Counted from the first letter of the stretch, positions 23,901 through 31,297 are shown. The stretch: 64,000 nucleotides of DNA from Telmatactis stephensoni (GCA_029948255.1 JALIZF010001717.1:62001-126000); one strand, 5' to 3'. Numbers and translations: made by a program. The notes: generated by a model from the sequence alone, not told the origin.

Positions 23901-26216
23901 GAGTAATGACTCCATTCAAATACTCCCCTAAATACTGGCCTATCACAAGCTAATCCTTGGCTTTTGATATTATTGAGTACCCTGCTGCTGGGTTGTTGCC
24001 AGTTGTTTGAAGAAATAATGTGTAATAGGTCAAGGTCTCAAGCCAACATGAATAACGTACAGCATTTATTTTGTACTGAGATCATTTTAGTCCATCTATG
24101 TTATATGCTTGCCCAGTAACGTTGGCTTCGTGTACGCCCTGTTCGTTAAACTTGAAAGAGTGGTTTTCGTATGAGTGGGAACACTGTACGGTTACGATAC
24201 GATACGGTTACAGCAAGAATTTCGAATGTTTTTATAGAAACTATGATATACTGGTACAGTGTAAGTTTCCCACTCATACTCATATTCATACTCTATCTGT
24301 TAATTAAAGTGCACCAAATCCCCTGTTATTTCCAAATTTGATAAAAAGTCCTACCATTTCTCAGAACGTCTACGATAAAATGACTCGACTTGAATGAATG
24401 CCAAAGCTTTTACATAATTTTAAACATCGGCAAAAAGGGCCTTTCAGCTTCCTGTGGTTGGTGGTGGCACACCTGAGAATATATGGGAGCTTGATTGACC
24501 AATTCGATCGCCGAAGTGATGTAGATTTGAAAACACTTTGAATTTCACTCAAATCTGCTGAAAACTGATTTTCGTATTTATATAGGCGAAAAAAGCCCAG
24601 CAAAAGCTGCAATTCCTAAGAGTCTCAAGTCGGAGTAAATAAGGGTTTGCGGTGACGATACGGTTTTGCGTTTAGTATTATTAGTGCGGTTTTGCGGTTA
24701 TTTTTTATTTAAAATAAGACACGGCATAACACGGTACGGTTAAGATTTTTTTCACCGTCATACGAAATCTGTTAACCTGCGGTTTTGCGGTTTATGACTT
24801 CACATTTTGTACGTGGTTTGCAGTTTTGGGGATTTTGACGATTTTTGTCGCGTTTTATTTTTTCAATTTTGTTTGCGGTTTTGCGGTCACTATAACCAAT
24901 CACAACCCTCTCATTGATCAATAATGTAGACTTTTCAAAACACGAAACACGGCACTTATACGGCACGGCCGTTTTCATGACTCACACGAACTTTGCTCTT
25001 TTAGTGTCATACTAGCACTAATGGTAATAGAAATTTTACAAGATTCTTATCATTTACCCATACATTTTGTTTTGATTAAGTATAGAGTTATTTGACATGA
25101 TTCTATGGAATTCTTTTATGAACAGGTTTTCCAGAGATATAGGCATAAAAGATGAAAACACTTTTGAGGTAAGATATACATTTGAAAATGGAGTAAATCT
25201 TCCTTGAAGTCGAGTTAATAAGCCACTCTCCCTTTCGTCCGCCATTTTGAATTGAGACAAACGCGGTAAATTCTATACAAATCACTTTGACTTCTCATAA
25301 TCCATCCTAACATTGATGGATTTTCAAAATTTAAGCATCAATAATTAGCAGACGTGCATATATACCGTATGTCGGAATGAAAATGAATAAGTTTATAGAG
25401 ATATATCAATAGCAGATGAAACACTTCTTAAGGTAAGAAATACACTTGAAAATGGAGTTCATTTTACTTGAAGTCGGCTTTAATGAGCCAATTCGCCTAT
25501 TCAGCTTATTAAATGTTGGAATGAAAATGAGAGCCATGTAGGTATTTTATATAACCTACAGGCAAGTATCAGTCCGCTGACTTACGCAGGCTCATTTTTA
25601 CAAACAACATCTGCAGACAACCACAAGACCGCTAAAAATCGCTGGTGCGCACTAATATAGTTACAATTGACCAATGAAACACAGTTACTGAGTACAATAT
25701 ATAATATTATTTGGTTCGATTCCGATGTGACTTTCGAGTGTCGTGCCATTTCCGTGTCGCAAAGTGCGAAAGACCCTGTCAAACTTATCAAAGTTGTCGA
25801 GCTCAAAAAAGAACTGCCGACCCAATTTGCTCTTGTAACGGGCCTAACAGAATATTCTTCTGCAGAATACTAGTGTTACAAGACCACCTGAAGCCATTAC
25901 AATGAAGGTTGTGAATTCAGACTACGAGCAAGTTGATCAGAAGCCTTCGAAAACACCCGATTTACCCTCCAGTGTTCACCCTAAAGTCGTCAGCGGCCCT
26001 TCATATCAGAGTGATTATCAAGCACTGGAGACACGTACCAAGGACATTAGCGATGAGTACGAAGAGCTTCACCCGGAGACGAAGAGGGCAAACATATCCA
26101 ACGCGGATCCTACAGATTTGACAATCTATCAGTCCCTTGATAATACTGCTGCTGTGCAGTCTTCTTATGAAGACTTGCATGCTTATGTGAACACAAAATC
26201 GGAGGTTGGCATATAA
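2652..26216 (+). CDS. Receptor A: F5/8C-Ig-FN3 receptor with tyrosine-motif tail (5' end outside window)
   Basis: Twenty coding exons: 2652-2977, 3318-3462, 3682-3913, 5497-5603, 6086-6370, 11456-11529, 12675-12897, 13237-13539, 14017-14313, 15706-16029, 17325-17431, 17837-18035, 19184-19280, 19385-19655, 21926-21977, 22553-22597, 22763-22873, 23435-23456, 25126-25168, 25866-26216. All introns are GT-AG and phases match. With the single base carried from the missing signal exon, the reading frame is 1,205 codons including stop. Order: discoidin (F5/8C), Ig, six FN3, a phosphatase-type membrane-proximal domain, one membrane helix, and a tail with repeated YxxL motifs. It is probably a type I plasma-membrane receptor for cell-surface or matrix ligands, signalling through phosphotyrosine; this role is inferred from architecture. 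No phosphatase or kinase domain is present. The signal exon is inferred from paralogue B. The family is not one I can name. Confidence 0.85.
3682..5603 (+). CDS. Receptor A exons 4-5: Ig-like domain
   Basis: Exons 3682-3913 and 5497-5603. The first exon gives VDLVCKV (first Ig cysteine), IEWY (core tryptophan) and SVLKVNYTNADD. The split codon at the junction completes the YHC motif of strand F. The second exon adds three more cysteines (VTCRK, FICRA, GSCAS) and ends VAEVKVIL, the G strand. Extra cysteines suggest an additional disulfide. The 1.58 kb intron is filled with transposon-like sequence absent from the paralogous intron (208 bp). Confidence 0.85.
4380..4496. repeat. Short inverted-repeat segment, shared with about 15520-15605
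   Basis: AAATAGATCAGGCG at the left and CGCCTGATCTATTT at the right bracket about 115 bp. The right half (GTACAGAACATAGCTACGCC) recurs near 15575 in the same orientation, again followed by a GATCTATTT end. It is part of the transposon-filled intron between the two Ig exons. Family unknown. Confidence 0.5.
4500..5447. mobile_element. Unclassified DNA element, copy inverted at 15105-15500
   Basis: The flanks carry AATTTTACGAGC and GCTCGTAAAATT as candidate inverted ends. Much of 4560-4960 reappears as the reverse complement at about 15130-15500 with point differences and small indels, so these are two copies of one family in opposite orientation. No coding capacity was recognised. The boundaries are approximate. 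Confidence 0.5.
6086..6370 (+). CDS. Receptor A exon 6: FN3 domain 1
   Basis: One exon, phase 1 to phase 1. It has FN3 landmarks: SVKVTWTQP (strand B tryptophan), ITSYVIQY (strand C tyrosine), FTIYGLTTCTYYNVKIKA (the tyrosine-corner region) and GDGPWSS. The paralogue exon at 40243-40533 is two codons longer. The symmetric phase means the domain can be lost or gained without a frame change. Confidence 0.9.
7758..8851. mobile_element. Non-autonomous DNA transposon with 9 bp TSD, nested in the Crypton
   Basis: Terminal inverted repeats are CAGAGGAGGAGCGCACACC and its near complement ending CCTCCTCTG. The 9 bp GTTCAAGAA occurs on both sides (7749-7757, 8852-8860). Removing the element and one duplication rejoins the host recombinase frame (PWFKKAPVG). 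The length is 1,094 bp and no transposase was recognised. TSD length suggests a Mutator-like element. A partial copy of the family lies at about 14941-15076. Confidence 0.85.
9133..10296. mobile_element. hAT-like transposon with GA/CT-rich arms, nested in the Crypton
   Basis: Ends are TAGCCTGCCTAGCGGCCC and GGGCCGCTACGCAGGCTA, followed inward by polypurine (9160-9255) and polypyrimidine (10190-10275) tracts. The 8 bp AAAAAACC flanks both sides (9125-9132, 10297-10304). Excision of the 1,164 bp plus one TSD puts ESNSKN directly in frame with QEMLTESQES. An 8 bp TSD with TAG/CTA ends fits hAT. There is no coding sequence inside. Confidence 0.85.
10845..10977. repeat. Near-palindromic MITE
   Basis: ATTACACGGCGGC to GCGCCACCGTGTAAT: the two halves are inverted copies (GAAGATATGGAGTTTATCTT is mirrored by the complementary AAGATAAACTCCATATCTTC). 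The tip is CTCGTTCGCTGCGCTCACTCG. It would form a long hairpin. It is located in intron 6 of receptor A. Confidence 0.8.
11256..11320. repeat. FN3-flanking repeat, left copy
   Basis: A 65 bp block (CAGAAAA, then the shared core TTTTATGTCGCTTAATTATC and GACATC) found again at 16846-16912 and once in unit 2 at 40940-41005. These copies bracket the four FN3 exon groups that receptor B lacks. Confidence 0.8.
11456..12897 (+). CDS. Receptor A exons 7-8: FN3 domain 2 (no counterpart in receptor B)
   Basis: Exons 11456-11529 and 12675-12897. Together they read SIRVSWKIPSG, GFKVVYSL, ISGLKKWTVYYIRVAIHN and GYGLESDE, a standard FN3 with its intron at the usual place after strand B. The preceding intron (6371-11455) carries the Crypton relic and nested transposons. 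Receptor B has no equivalent exon. Confidence 0.85.
11811..11834. repeat. (CAA)n microsatellite
   Basis: Eight CAA units in intron 7 of receptor A. Similar trinucleotide runs are at 14911-14940, 17784-17807 (TTG), 38945-38985 (TTG) and 56121-56171 (ACA). Confidence 0.9.
13237..13539 (+). CDS. Receptor A exon 9: FN3 domain 3
   Basis: Single-exon FN3, phase 1 to 1: SVRLSWSLPPSDQQNG, IRGYKVWYMKT, IDSLDMYTEYSFQVWAF and GPYSN. Two cysteines (KICAG, LHCKI) could pair within the domain. Absent from receptor B. Confidence 0.88.
14017..14313 (+). CDS. Receptor A exon 10: FN3 domain 4
   Basis: Single-exon FN3, phase 1 to 1: PRNVQTYI, QIKLTWDEPADSNG, IIRGYSISYS and GKTYSVVINAYT. Absent from receptor B. 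The sequence is open and flanked by good splice sites (CTTCAG acceptor, GTGAGT donor). Confidence 0.88.
14941..15076 (-). mobile_element. Fragment of the 7758-8851 transposon family
   Basis: Reverse complement of about 7758-7875. It ends with GGAAGGTGTGCGCTCCTCC, the family terminus. The other end abuts the (CAA)n run at 14911-14940, so it is truncated there. Confidence 0.7.
15105..15600 (-). mobile_element. Inverted copy of the 4500-5447 element
   Basis: Runs of similarity to the reverse complement of 4560-4960, for example TTACAGTCTTCACTCAAC and GACGATATGATAGTATCCTG. The copy ends near the shared GTACAGAACATAGCTACGCC block. It lies in the intron between FN3-4 and FN3-5. Confidence 0.55.
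15706..16029 (+). CDS. Receptor A exon 11: FN3 domain 5
   Basis: Single-exon FN3, phase 1 to 1: FKLSWQPLVSINGPI, LGYHVLANSTG, LLHNLPQCAVYNITVHAYTN and GAGPFSKL. It has four cysteines, including the pair in SCAEVPCGGS, which is unusual for FN3. Absent from receptor B. Confidence 0.88.
16846..16912. repeat. FN3-flanking repeat, right copy
   Basis: Direct repeat of 11256-11320, 5,590 bp downstream. The sequence to its right (ACTGGTAAAAATAAAAGACA and the SINE) matches what follows the single copy in unit 2, whereas the sequence to its left does not. Confidence 0.8.
16943..17110 (+). mobile_element. tRNA-derived SINE, family 2 (unit 1 copy)
   Basis: The head TGGCCTAGTGGTGATAGCA resembles an A box, and GGGTTCCAGTCCC (about 16999-17011) a B box, with spacing typical of a pol III promoter. 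No complete cloverleaf can be folded by eye. The orthologous copy in unit 2 starts at about 41022, so it predates the duplication. Confidence 0.6.
17325..18035 (+). CDS. Receptor A exons 12-13: FN3 domain 6
   Basis: Exons 17325-17431 and 17837-18035. Landmarks are PRGLGITSV, TVHLQWKEPPS and KKYI, then ITYSGKKL, IIGLYPATKYTFTVSA and GQGKQSNA. The CTCTG motif adds cysteines. The orthologous pair in receptor B is 41404-41510 and 41929-42127, with identical exon lengths. A (TTG)n run lies close upstream of the second exon. Confidence 0.9.
18160..18695. mobile_element. Non-autonomous transposon with GGCTCGG subterminal repeats
   Basis: Inverted ends AGGGGTATAGAATGGT and ACCATTCTATACCCCT. AACAAT is duplicated on both sides (18154-18159, 18696-18701). 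Unit 2 has the empty site CTGAACAATGTCTT near 42943. Both subterminal zones are full of GGCTCGGATTT-type units, more than ten in all, mostly in one orientation. Length 536 bp; no coding sequence. Confidence 0.85.
18911..19136. mobile_element. MITE with GTTACACGAG-type inverted ends
   Basis: GGGCGATGTTACACGAGACG near the left and CGTCTGATGTAACACCGCC near the right, with AACGACGATTTTT mirrored inside. Unit 2 lacks it (uninterrupted flanks near 43155). Related sequence is seen at about 28670-28760 and 23070-23280. Confidence 0.7.
19184..19655 (+). CDS. Receptor A exons 14-15: phosphatase-type membrane-proximal domain
   Basis: Exons 19184-19280 and 19385-19655, separated by a 104 bp intron. The first reads like a weak FN3 A-C half ending SDINGPIS. 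The second gives KYQVIVGKVVDEERENHS, MGLSYYIAAQL, LFFTLGDGKKYEGFENVKL and GKTYEVYQRAL. The pattern of a tyrosine-rich strand, then F-x-x-GDG-x-x-Y-x-G-F-x-N and GKTY-x-V-Y, is what the segment before the membrane looks like in receptor tyrosine phosphatases. Known members are often cleaved in this region. No cleavage site can be claimed here. Confidence 0.75.
20322..20985. mobile_element. Inverted-repeat element in the long intron after exon 15
   Basis: Arms at about 20322-20430 and 20873-20985 are reverse complements (for example TACGACGCAAAATTATGTAG against CTACATAATTTTGCGTCGTA). The spacer is about 440 bp. Unit 2 has no counterpart. No coding sequence was recognised. Confidence 0.65.
21289..21900. 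repeat. 516 bp tandem duplication with identical 96 bp ends
   Basis: Bases 21289-21384 and 21805-21900 are identical (from TTTTTCACTGTGGCCGG through AATTAATTTT). Unit 2 carries this sequence once (about 45618-45710). The material between is a local insertion or duplication in unit 1, just upstream of exon 16. Confidence 0.75.
21515..21660. repeat. About 40 bp tandem repeat, roughly four copies
   Basis: GAATACGTTATGTA recurs at about 21518, 21558, 21599 and 21638, separated by ATAGTATTCAAGGA-type sequence. The period is 39-41 bp. It lies within the 516 bp duplicated segment. Confidence 0.75.
21926..22873 (+). CDS. Receptor A exons 16-18: linker and transmembrane helix
   Basis: Exons 21926-21977, 22553-22597 and 22763-22873. 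The first two encode a short polar linker (KAVLIANGTVSEG, then DLRQRDQSQDG). The third holds the membrane helix MAAVIVILIVIIVVLLIY, followed by the basic stop-transfer QKLRRRLYG. The helix has no charged residue, so it would not use the charged-residue pairing seen in many vertebrate activating receptors. Confidence 0.85.
22087..22396. mobile_element. Insertion with a 20 bp G run and six TATTTTTTAGGG units
   Basis: It starts with CCCG and an unbroken run of about 20 G (22090-22109), then GATCGTGATATTTTTTAGGG. It ends ACGATCATCCC and CGGG, partly complementary to the start. The motif TATTTTTTAGGG appears near 22118, 22150, 22199, 22284, 22314 and 22348. Unit 2 lacks the segment (about 45885). 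It is probably a non-autonomous element; class unknown. Confidence 0.55.
23435..25168 (+). CDS. Receptor A exons 19-20: cytoplasmic juxtamembrane microexons
   Basis: Exon 23435-23456 (22 bp, DKEIPNER after codon joining) and exon 25126-25168 (43 bp, FSRDIGIKDENTFE). Both have paralogues in unit 2 at 47059-47080 and 49660-49711. The latter is 9 bp longer there. Such small exons are supported mainly by conservation and by phase agreement with their neighbours. They lead straight into the tyrosine-motif tail exon. Confidence 0.7.
25214..25300. repeat. Fragment of the 60153-60631 inverted-repeat family
   Basis: AATAAGCCACTCTCCCTTTC, then CGTCCGCCATTTTGAATTG, with the related arms at 60153-60240 and 60560-60631. 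Found in unit 1 between the juxtamembrane exon and its duplicate. Confidence 0.5.
25399..25432 (+). CDS. Candidate alternative juxtamembrane exon of receptor A
   Basis: A 34 bp segment between TTTATAG and GTAAGA that duplicates the 25126-25168 exon together with its downstream intron flank (25169-25225 resembles 25433-25490). In the required phase it reads RDISIADETLLK and ends in phase 0. It fits in place of the upstream exon but not after it. It resembles the unit 2 version (which has an AIADE stretch) more than its own neighbour does. Use is unproven; it may be a decayed copy. Confidence 0.4.
25866..26216 (+). CDS. Receptor A last exon: cytoplasmic tail with ITAM-like YxxL pairs
   Basis: The acceptor TTCTTCTGCAG opens the exon in phase 0 and the stop ends at 26216; 116 residues. 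Tyrosine motifs in order are SDYEQV, PSYQSD, SDYQAL, DEYEEL, TIYQSL, SSYEDL and HAYVNT. YQAL and YEEL are 10 residues apart, and YQSL and YEDL are 9 apart. These spacings lie within the broad ITAM range (YxxL/I, 6-12, YxxL/I). SDYEQV, SDYQAL and SSYEDL also fit the ITIM consensus. YVNT fits a Grb2 SH2 site (YxN). The tail is acidic and low in hydrophobics, so it is probably disordered. A methionine at 25902 is internal, not a start. Confidence 0.85.
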   Translation, partial: NTSVTRPPEAITMKVVNSDYEQVDQKPSKTPDLPSSVHPKVVSGPSYQSDYQALETRTKDISDEYEELHPETKRANISNADPTDLTIYQSLDNTAAVQSSYEDLHAYVNTKSEVGI

Positions 26217-26394
26217 GTAGTGACTCACTAAACATTATACTGTACTTTTAACAACCATTGTACTTTAAGGTCCTATGAGTCCAAATTTTTGTTCCGGACA
26301 TCAACTAAAAAATTCTTTACTTTAATGAGGGTATAGTCATTATTACCGGTGACCCGGTAGTTTATATTAGATAATGGCCCTCAATTAAGAATCC

Positions 26395-26564
26395 CAACTG
26401 GCAAGGAGGCGAACCACTCAGTTGGCCATATTACAATTACGGTCGAGAAACTGAGTTTGAACTAGGGGTTGCATTGCCCGCAACAAATTCAGTCTCAGGG
26501 ACTTAAACTCGGGACCAGCGCATTGCGAGACCGACGCTCTGACCACTCGACCATGCTGCCTCCT
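26395..26564 (-). mobile_element. tRNA-derived SINE, family 1 (unit 1 copy)
   Basis: Read on the minus strand it starts AGGAGGCAGCATGGTCGAGT, an A-box-like head, followed by GGTCCCGAGTTTAAGTCC as the B box. Copies at 35217-35398 and 53705-53872 have the same orientation. The copy here and the one at 53.8 kb are orthologous within the duplication. The one at 35.3 kb is a separate insertion. Confidence 0.7.
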
Positions 26565-27099
26565 ATGAGACCTAGTTCAGACGCCATATCAGCCATGAGC
26601 CATACCAAATTGCTGTCATCAAATACAAGGAAATTAAAGTATGCGTTTTGTACGGGGCCTCGATTTAGAATCGAGTCCCGACGAATAACATAGTGTTAAC
26701 TCGATTTTGAATTGACTGACAGCGCATGGGAAGTGTATGACGTCTGAACTGACAGGCACAACACGGATTATTTCTGAGTTTTGCTAACTTGATGACGTCA
26801 AAGTAGACATCTTTAATTAGAAAAATCGATCAGAAACACTGGAGTCAAACTTGTTTCGAGTTTTTGTATTTGGTGAGCAAACTTCTCGCATTTAAGATCC
26901 TTTTGAAACATCTCAAGATGATGATTTGCCTCAATGAATACTGGAAAAATTAAAATTAGTTCCCACGAAACACAAAAAATCGCCAATCAGCAAAATTAAA
27001 CTCCAGCAAAAGTGCCACTGTGTAAGTCCAACTTTATCCAGTTTGCTTACATAGCGATTTTGGCACTGTTGCGTATTTCCTTGTACATTGTTTATTATA

Positions 27100-27346
27100 C
27101 ACCTATTTCAAAAAAGGTTATCACCGCTAAGAGCGATAGGCGATAGGTAATAGGTCATTCCAAGACCGCAAAGCACTATTGATTTCTAATTGATTTACAT
27201 ATGAATAGCCAAATATTTGATGGAAGAGTGTAAAGAAAGATTTAGGATGGCTTAATTAAGAAATCAATAGTGCTTTGCGGTCTTGGAATGACCTATTACC
27301 TATCGCCTATCGCTCTTAGCGGTGACAACCTTTTTTGAAATAGGTG
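27100..27346. mobile_element. TA-flanked MITE (Tc1/mariner-like), absent from unit 2
   Basis: Near-perfect inverted arms of about 80 bp, CACCTATTTCAAAAAAGGTT to AACCTTTTTTGAAATAGGTG, around a short spacer. TA lies on each side (27098-27099, 27347-27348). Unit 2 has the intact target TTATTATATATAAAATAAG at about 54411. Length 247 bp. Confidence 0.88.
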
Positions 27347-28422
27347 TATATAAAATAAGTACTTTATTAGAGAGTGATCAGCTGATTAAAGCCACGTGGC
27401 AAACATTAAAATATATGATAAAACGACAACAATTTTGAAAAGGACCGTCAGGCATGCCGCTGACAAAAATCTGTAATTATTAAAATATAAATTTTTCAGC
27501 AAATTCATCATAAAAATTTGAGTGTATACTCTAAAAATACTTTCATCTACAAAAATTTAAATAATCCTTACAAGATAAAGCTTGTCATGATATAATTATT
27601 GTTAATATATAATTATCATTAGCATTATTAACATGATAAAAATGTATAGGTCTACCCTGGGTGCCACAGCTTTGGTTGGCGTTAGGTTTGGCGTTATTAG
27701 TTTGGTGTGAAAACACGCTCACTAGATAATTATTCAAGGAACGTACCCAAAGCTCTGGCACCCAGGTTTGTATAGGTCATGTATTCCTTACAAAAGCGCA
27801 GCTCTTGTAATCTACACAGTGAGAATACTATTGAAATTATTAAATACTAATTTACTGCGTGTGCTATATCATACATGTGACAGCAAGGTATCTATCTTTG
27901 GCCTAAAGAAAACACAGTTTTACTAAATGCTCTAATAAACCTCCCTTAGCTTTCCACTCTCCCTTTAACTAAAACTATGCCCACGTTAAAATTAGAATTT
28001 TGTTTTGTTAGATAAATCCTTACCCCATTCTCTTATAATTTTAAACAAAATTCATTATCCGCCTATGCAATTCATCCCACCCTCCCGGCCCTTTAACGAT
28101 AAATCCTTTAACGATAAATCTTGAGTCGCTAATACGTATACACGGCATATTATGTCACAGTACTCTTACATCGGGGCTCGCGCATCGATTATGTTTGACA
28201 TGGCTTCCATTATTATCGTGATACTTTAGAAATAGTCATTTTTCATTATCCTTATTCTGTTTAGGCGTTTCAATTTATCACTAAGAAGTGCACAAAAGTG
28301 CAAACAAGAATGGGTCCGCATGCCTAGATTTAGGGACGCCGTGCCATAAAAAGGGTTGCCGTGTAAGTTGGCTAATGTAACATATGTATACTATACTTAA
28401 GAATGATGTAATAGTTCATACT

Positions 28423-29427
28423 TTAGACATCACTAAAGTTGGCGTAATCGTTAAATGAGTCCAAATACTTTTGAAGCATTCTGTAGCAGAACTGGTATTG
28501 CTCCTGTAAAGGTAAAAATAAAGCGACTTTATTTTACGTCGGCAGCTCGTAATATCATTCAATGCAATTACTAGACTGTCTTCAAGCCGACGTTGCAAAG
28601 TCCAGTTTAACAGGAGCTCCGATGGAGAGACAGATTGCGTTATTTTATGTAAATCTACTCGATTAAAGGTGATGTTACAGTACGCTACAGCATTTTTGCA
28701 CAACGTTGATGTAGCGTAACACTGCGCGTGGTTACGATTTTTCGCGCAACATTTTGGCAGCAGGTTTTTGGAGGAGCTTCAAAAACTCATAACTTTGTTG
28801 CTATTAATGAGCTTGGGCTGCCTGTGAGTAAACAAGGAAGTTTGTAGCAATAGTGCAATTGAAAACTTTCTATACAGGACACTACGAGAATGTCCTAGCA
28901 TAGTTTGATATCTCTCCTGTTAATTTGCACTAAATATGTTTTGAGTTCTACTGCACACAAGTTCTTTATAGTTCTTTTCAAAACATCGGCCCATAGTGCG
29001 AAAGCATGCTAAAGATTATAGCATCGGGCCGACTTCCTTCTTTTCTCAAACGCAGCTTGTTATAAAAATCGGCTAGACAAATCGCAATGTGTAAATTAGT
29101 GTTAAATTAAATGAACTTAAATCTGACACAGGGCAAAAGAACTGAAACATCTGAAACATCCAAAAAAGATTATGCACAGTGAGAATCAGTTGGTTGAATG
29201 TTGCTATAGTTATAACTTTCCAAAAGGACGAAGCAGTAGCAAGTACTAAGATTAAATTACATAAAAAATTAAGAGTTTTCCATTTATGATTAAAGTATTT
29301 AACTTAAGTTTACAAAAATCAGCTTACATGGAATGACGTCCTGGTATCTGTTTTTTAACATGTTCTCTTCCTTTCTTTCAGCTTGGCTTATTGCTTTGGT
29401 AACTACAGGACTAATGGCATTCAGACG
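28423..29427 (-). pseudogene. Orphan phosphatase exons left by the tandem duplication
   Basis: Two minus-strand exons match the phosphatase gene of unit 2. 28423-28503 copies the terminal exon ([20 protein letters not shown], stop included). 29328-29427 copies the exon that begins D2 ([12 protein letters not shown] through KNRYQDVIP). Splice signals and reading frames are still intact, with three amino-acid changes in the second exon and one in the first. The six exons between them (equivalent to 55662-58164) are missing: homology stops near 28560 and resumes near 28830. No promoter or upstream exons are present, so it cannot encode a phosphatase. Confidence 0.88.
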
Positions 29428-30779
29428 CTGGAAATATCAAAACAATCTTCTATCCGCAATCTTATATCTCATTAATTAGATGCATACTAACAAACGTTCT
29501 TAATTTGTTTCTGTGATAATGAATTAAAAAAAGCTCTTCCACACTGCCATATTAATATTCTGACAGGTGAAAGGCACGATTAAAAGGCTTCTCAAACTCA
29601 TTCATTATTCATGAGGTAATCAACCAACCAGGTGTCTCGGCTGCGCCTCGGACTGGAACTAATTGCGCGCACTTTGAAATACCGTCAAGTCCTCAATTTC
29701 GGCCTTTAAACATTTGAGTAAAACGAGGGTATCGATACCATCACTTCACTGGACTAAAACAACTTGATTGAAACTGTTGGTATTTATATCAAACGATTGA
29801 AATATCAGTTATCCATAAATGACAGTGTTTCACACGGGATTCGATTATGATCAATTTAGTTTACGGTATGGCTAATCGTCGAAACTAACAGAAAGGGTGC
29901 GTTAACATGGACGATTTCTTCCCGGACTGAGTTCGTTACGGGACAAGTTCCAGCCCGAGACGAAAAGATCTTCATGTCATACAGGGTAGAAAAGATCCAT
30001 GTTCAACCGAATTAATTATTTTCCAGGTCTTCAGGTGAATGTTTCTTCCAAAAATCATCAGTCCAGTGACGAATTCAGCCCGGGACGAAATCCTCTATGT
30101 ACAGAGTGTCTCAAAAGTTCATGCCCCTGACTTTTCATTATTTTATTTTGGTCTGATGGAAAAAATTTTTTCGTGGCATATCAACAGAAAAATCATGTAG
30201 TCTGTTGCTTCAACAAAACGGAAATTCGTATTCGTACAAACTTTGTTTTCATGCACCTCTTGTTTTGTCATTTTATAGGGCACGAATTTCGGTAATAGTG
30301 ATAAAGCAAAAAGGTGTATTTGAATCTGGATACATGTTTTAGATGTTTGTGAGCCAGTTTTGTGGTTGCTTCGTATGTCATCTTCAGCTAGTGCCTGAGG
30401 TTTAAGTTTAAAATGTTCTTCATTTCTTGGTTGGCTGCATCATTCACAACTTCGTAGGAATGTCTGGTTTACAGCACAATTTATTTACTCAATTGCACAC
30501 AAAGTAATACTATATTTTCTATTTTATCATCCCTTATTATTCCTGTAGTACACTCACGAGATTGTTTTGAGACATTCATTAATATTATCATTGTTCATTA
30601 TTCATCGATGTCGAGTATATGATACAGCTCAACGGAAATTGAAGTGCTTAACACATTCCATGTGCATAATTTTAGAATCATAACTATTTTTGAATAAATA
30701 TATTTTAGCGACTTTTGCTCAACCCATAAACTAGTGAATATTAGGATATGCTGTTCTTGAAACATTATTCATTAACATA

Positions 30780-30985
30780 ACCCAGTGCAGTGGGGTATCA
30801 GCACTACATAGCAATGTTTTATTGACTGTTCACTGTCGTCCATAATAGCATCTAGAATACATTGTATTGAGCCTCGTTTTGATGACGTCATCAGTAAATA
30901 CCAAACCTCGTTGTGATGCCATCGTGAGTAGGTGTCAAGCCTCGTGTATGTTGACCTATGTTCATATCGCGCAAAAATAACACGA
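30780..30985 (-). pseudogene. Inverted, deleted copy of the receptor promoter and signal-peptide exon
   Basis: The reverse complement matches 32340-32535 on both sides of the first exon. TTGGTATTTACT and ACGAGG lie upstream, ATGGACGACAGTGA spans the start codon, and ATAAAACA and TGTAGTGCTGAT lie downstream in intron 1. The bases between the two GTGA motifs (rest of the signal peptide and the splice donor, about 64 bp) are gone. It reads MDDSEQSIKHC and leads nowhere recognisable. Confidence 0.75.
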
Positions 30986-31016
30986 GAGCATTGGCAAAGA
31001 TCCAATTAGCTTTCTT

Positions 31017-31297
31017 CAAGAGACCATAATACTAAGAGAGCGAAGCTCAGTATTGATGTCTGTGCCATGTTCGTGGCGGCTAAGGCTATTATTTTTAGTA
31101 ACTTCGCCATCGCGCGCGCAAAGCTCTTAGACAATAGAATTCAAACGGTCCCGTCCGCGCGCACGTCAAAAATCAAATTCTATTGGTGGAGGGACTTGCG
31201 CGCGCGATGGCGAAGTTACTAAAAATAGCCTTAGCCGCCACGAACATGGCACAGACATCAATACTGAGCTTCGCTCTCTTAGTATTATGGTCTCTTG
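31017..31297. mobile_element. MITE with about 105 bp inverted arms
   Basis: Arms CAAGAGACCATAATACTAAG and its complement CTTAGTATTATGGTCTCTTG are nearly identical over about 105 bp (one 3 bp indel), including GCGCGCGCAA. The flanks share CTTTCTT (31010-31016, 31298-31304; 8 bp if the preceding G is counted), so a 7-8 bp TSD. It lies between the two opposed first-exon copies. Confidence 0.8.

Larger units (their letters stand above)
26217..28422. other. Downstream region of receptor A, conserved with 53545-55470
   Basis: No coding exon was seen. It aligns almost throughout with the region behind receptor B, apart from a MITE at 27100-27346 and small indels. It contains a SINE (26395-26564) and a short inverted repeat around CCTGGGTGCCACAGCTTTGG (27656-27768). 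No convincing polyadenylation signal could be singled out. Confidence 0.7.

Noticed and set aside
26395..26564. Possible minus-strand tRNA
   Set aside because: Only the head is tRNA-like; repeated three times in the window with the same extended body, so SINE.
30772..31005. Minus-strand open frame containing MDDSEQSIKHCYVVL
   Set aside because: It arises from the inverted, deleted copy of the receptor first exon; the signal peptide and splice donor are missing, so it is treated as a relic.
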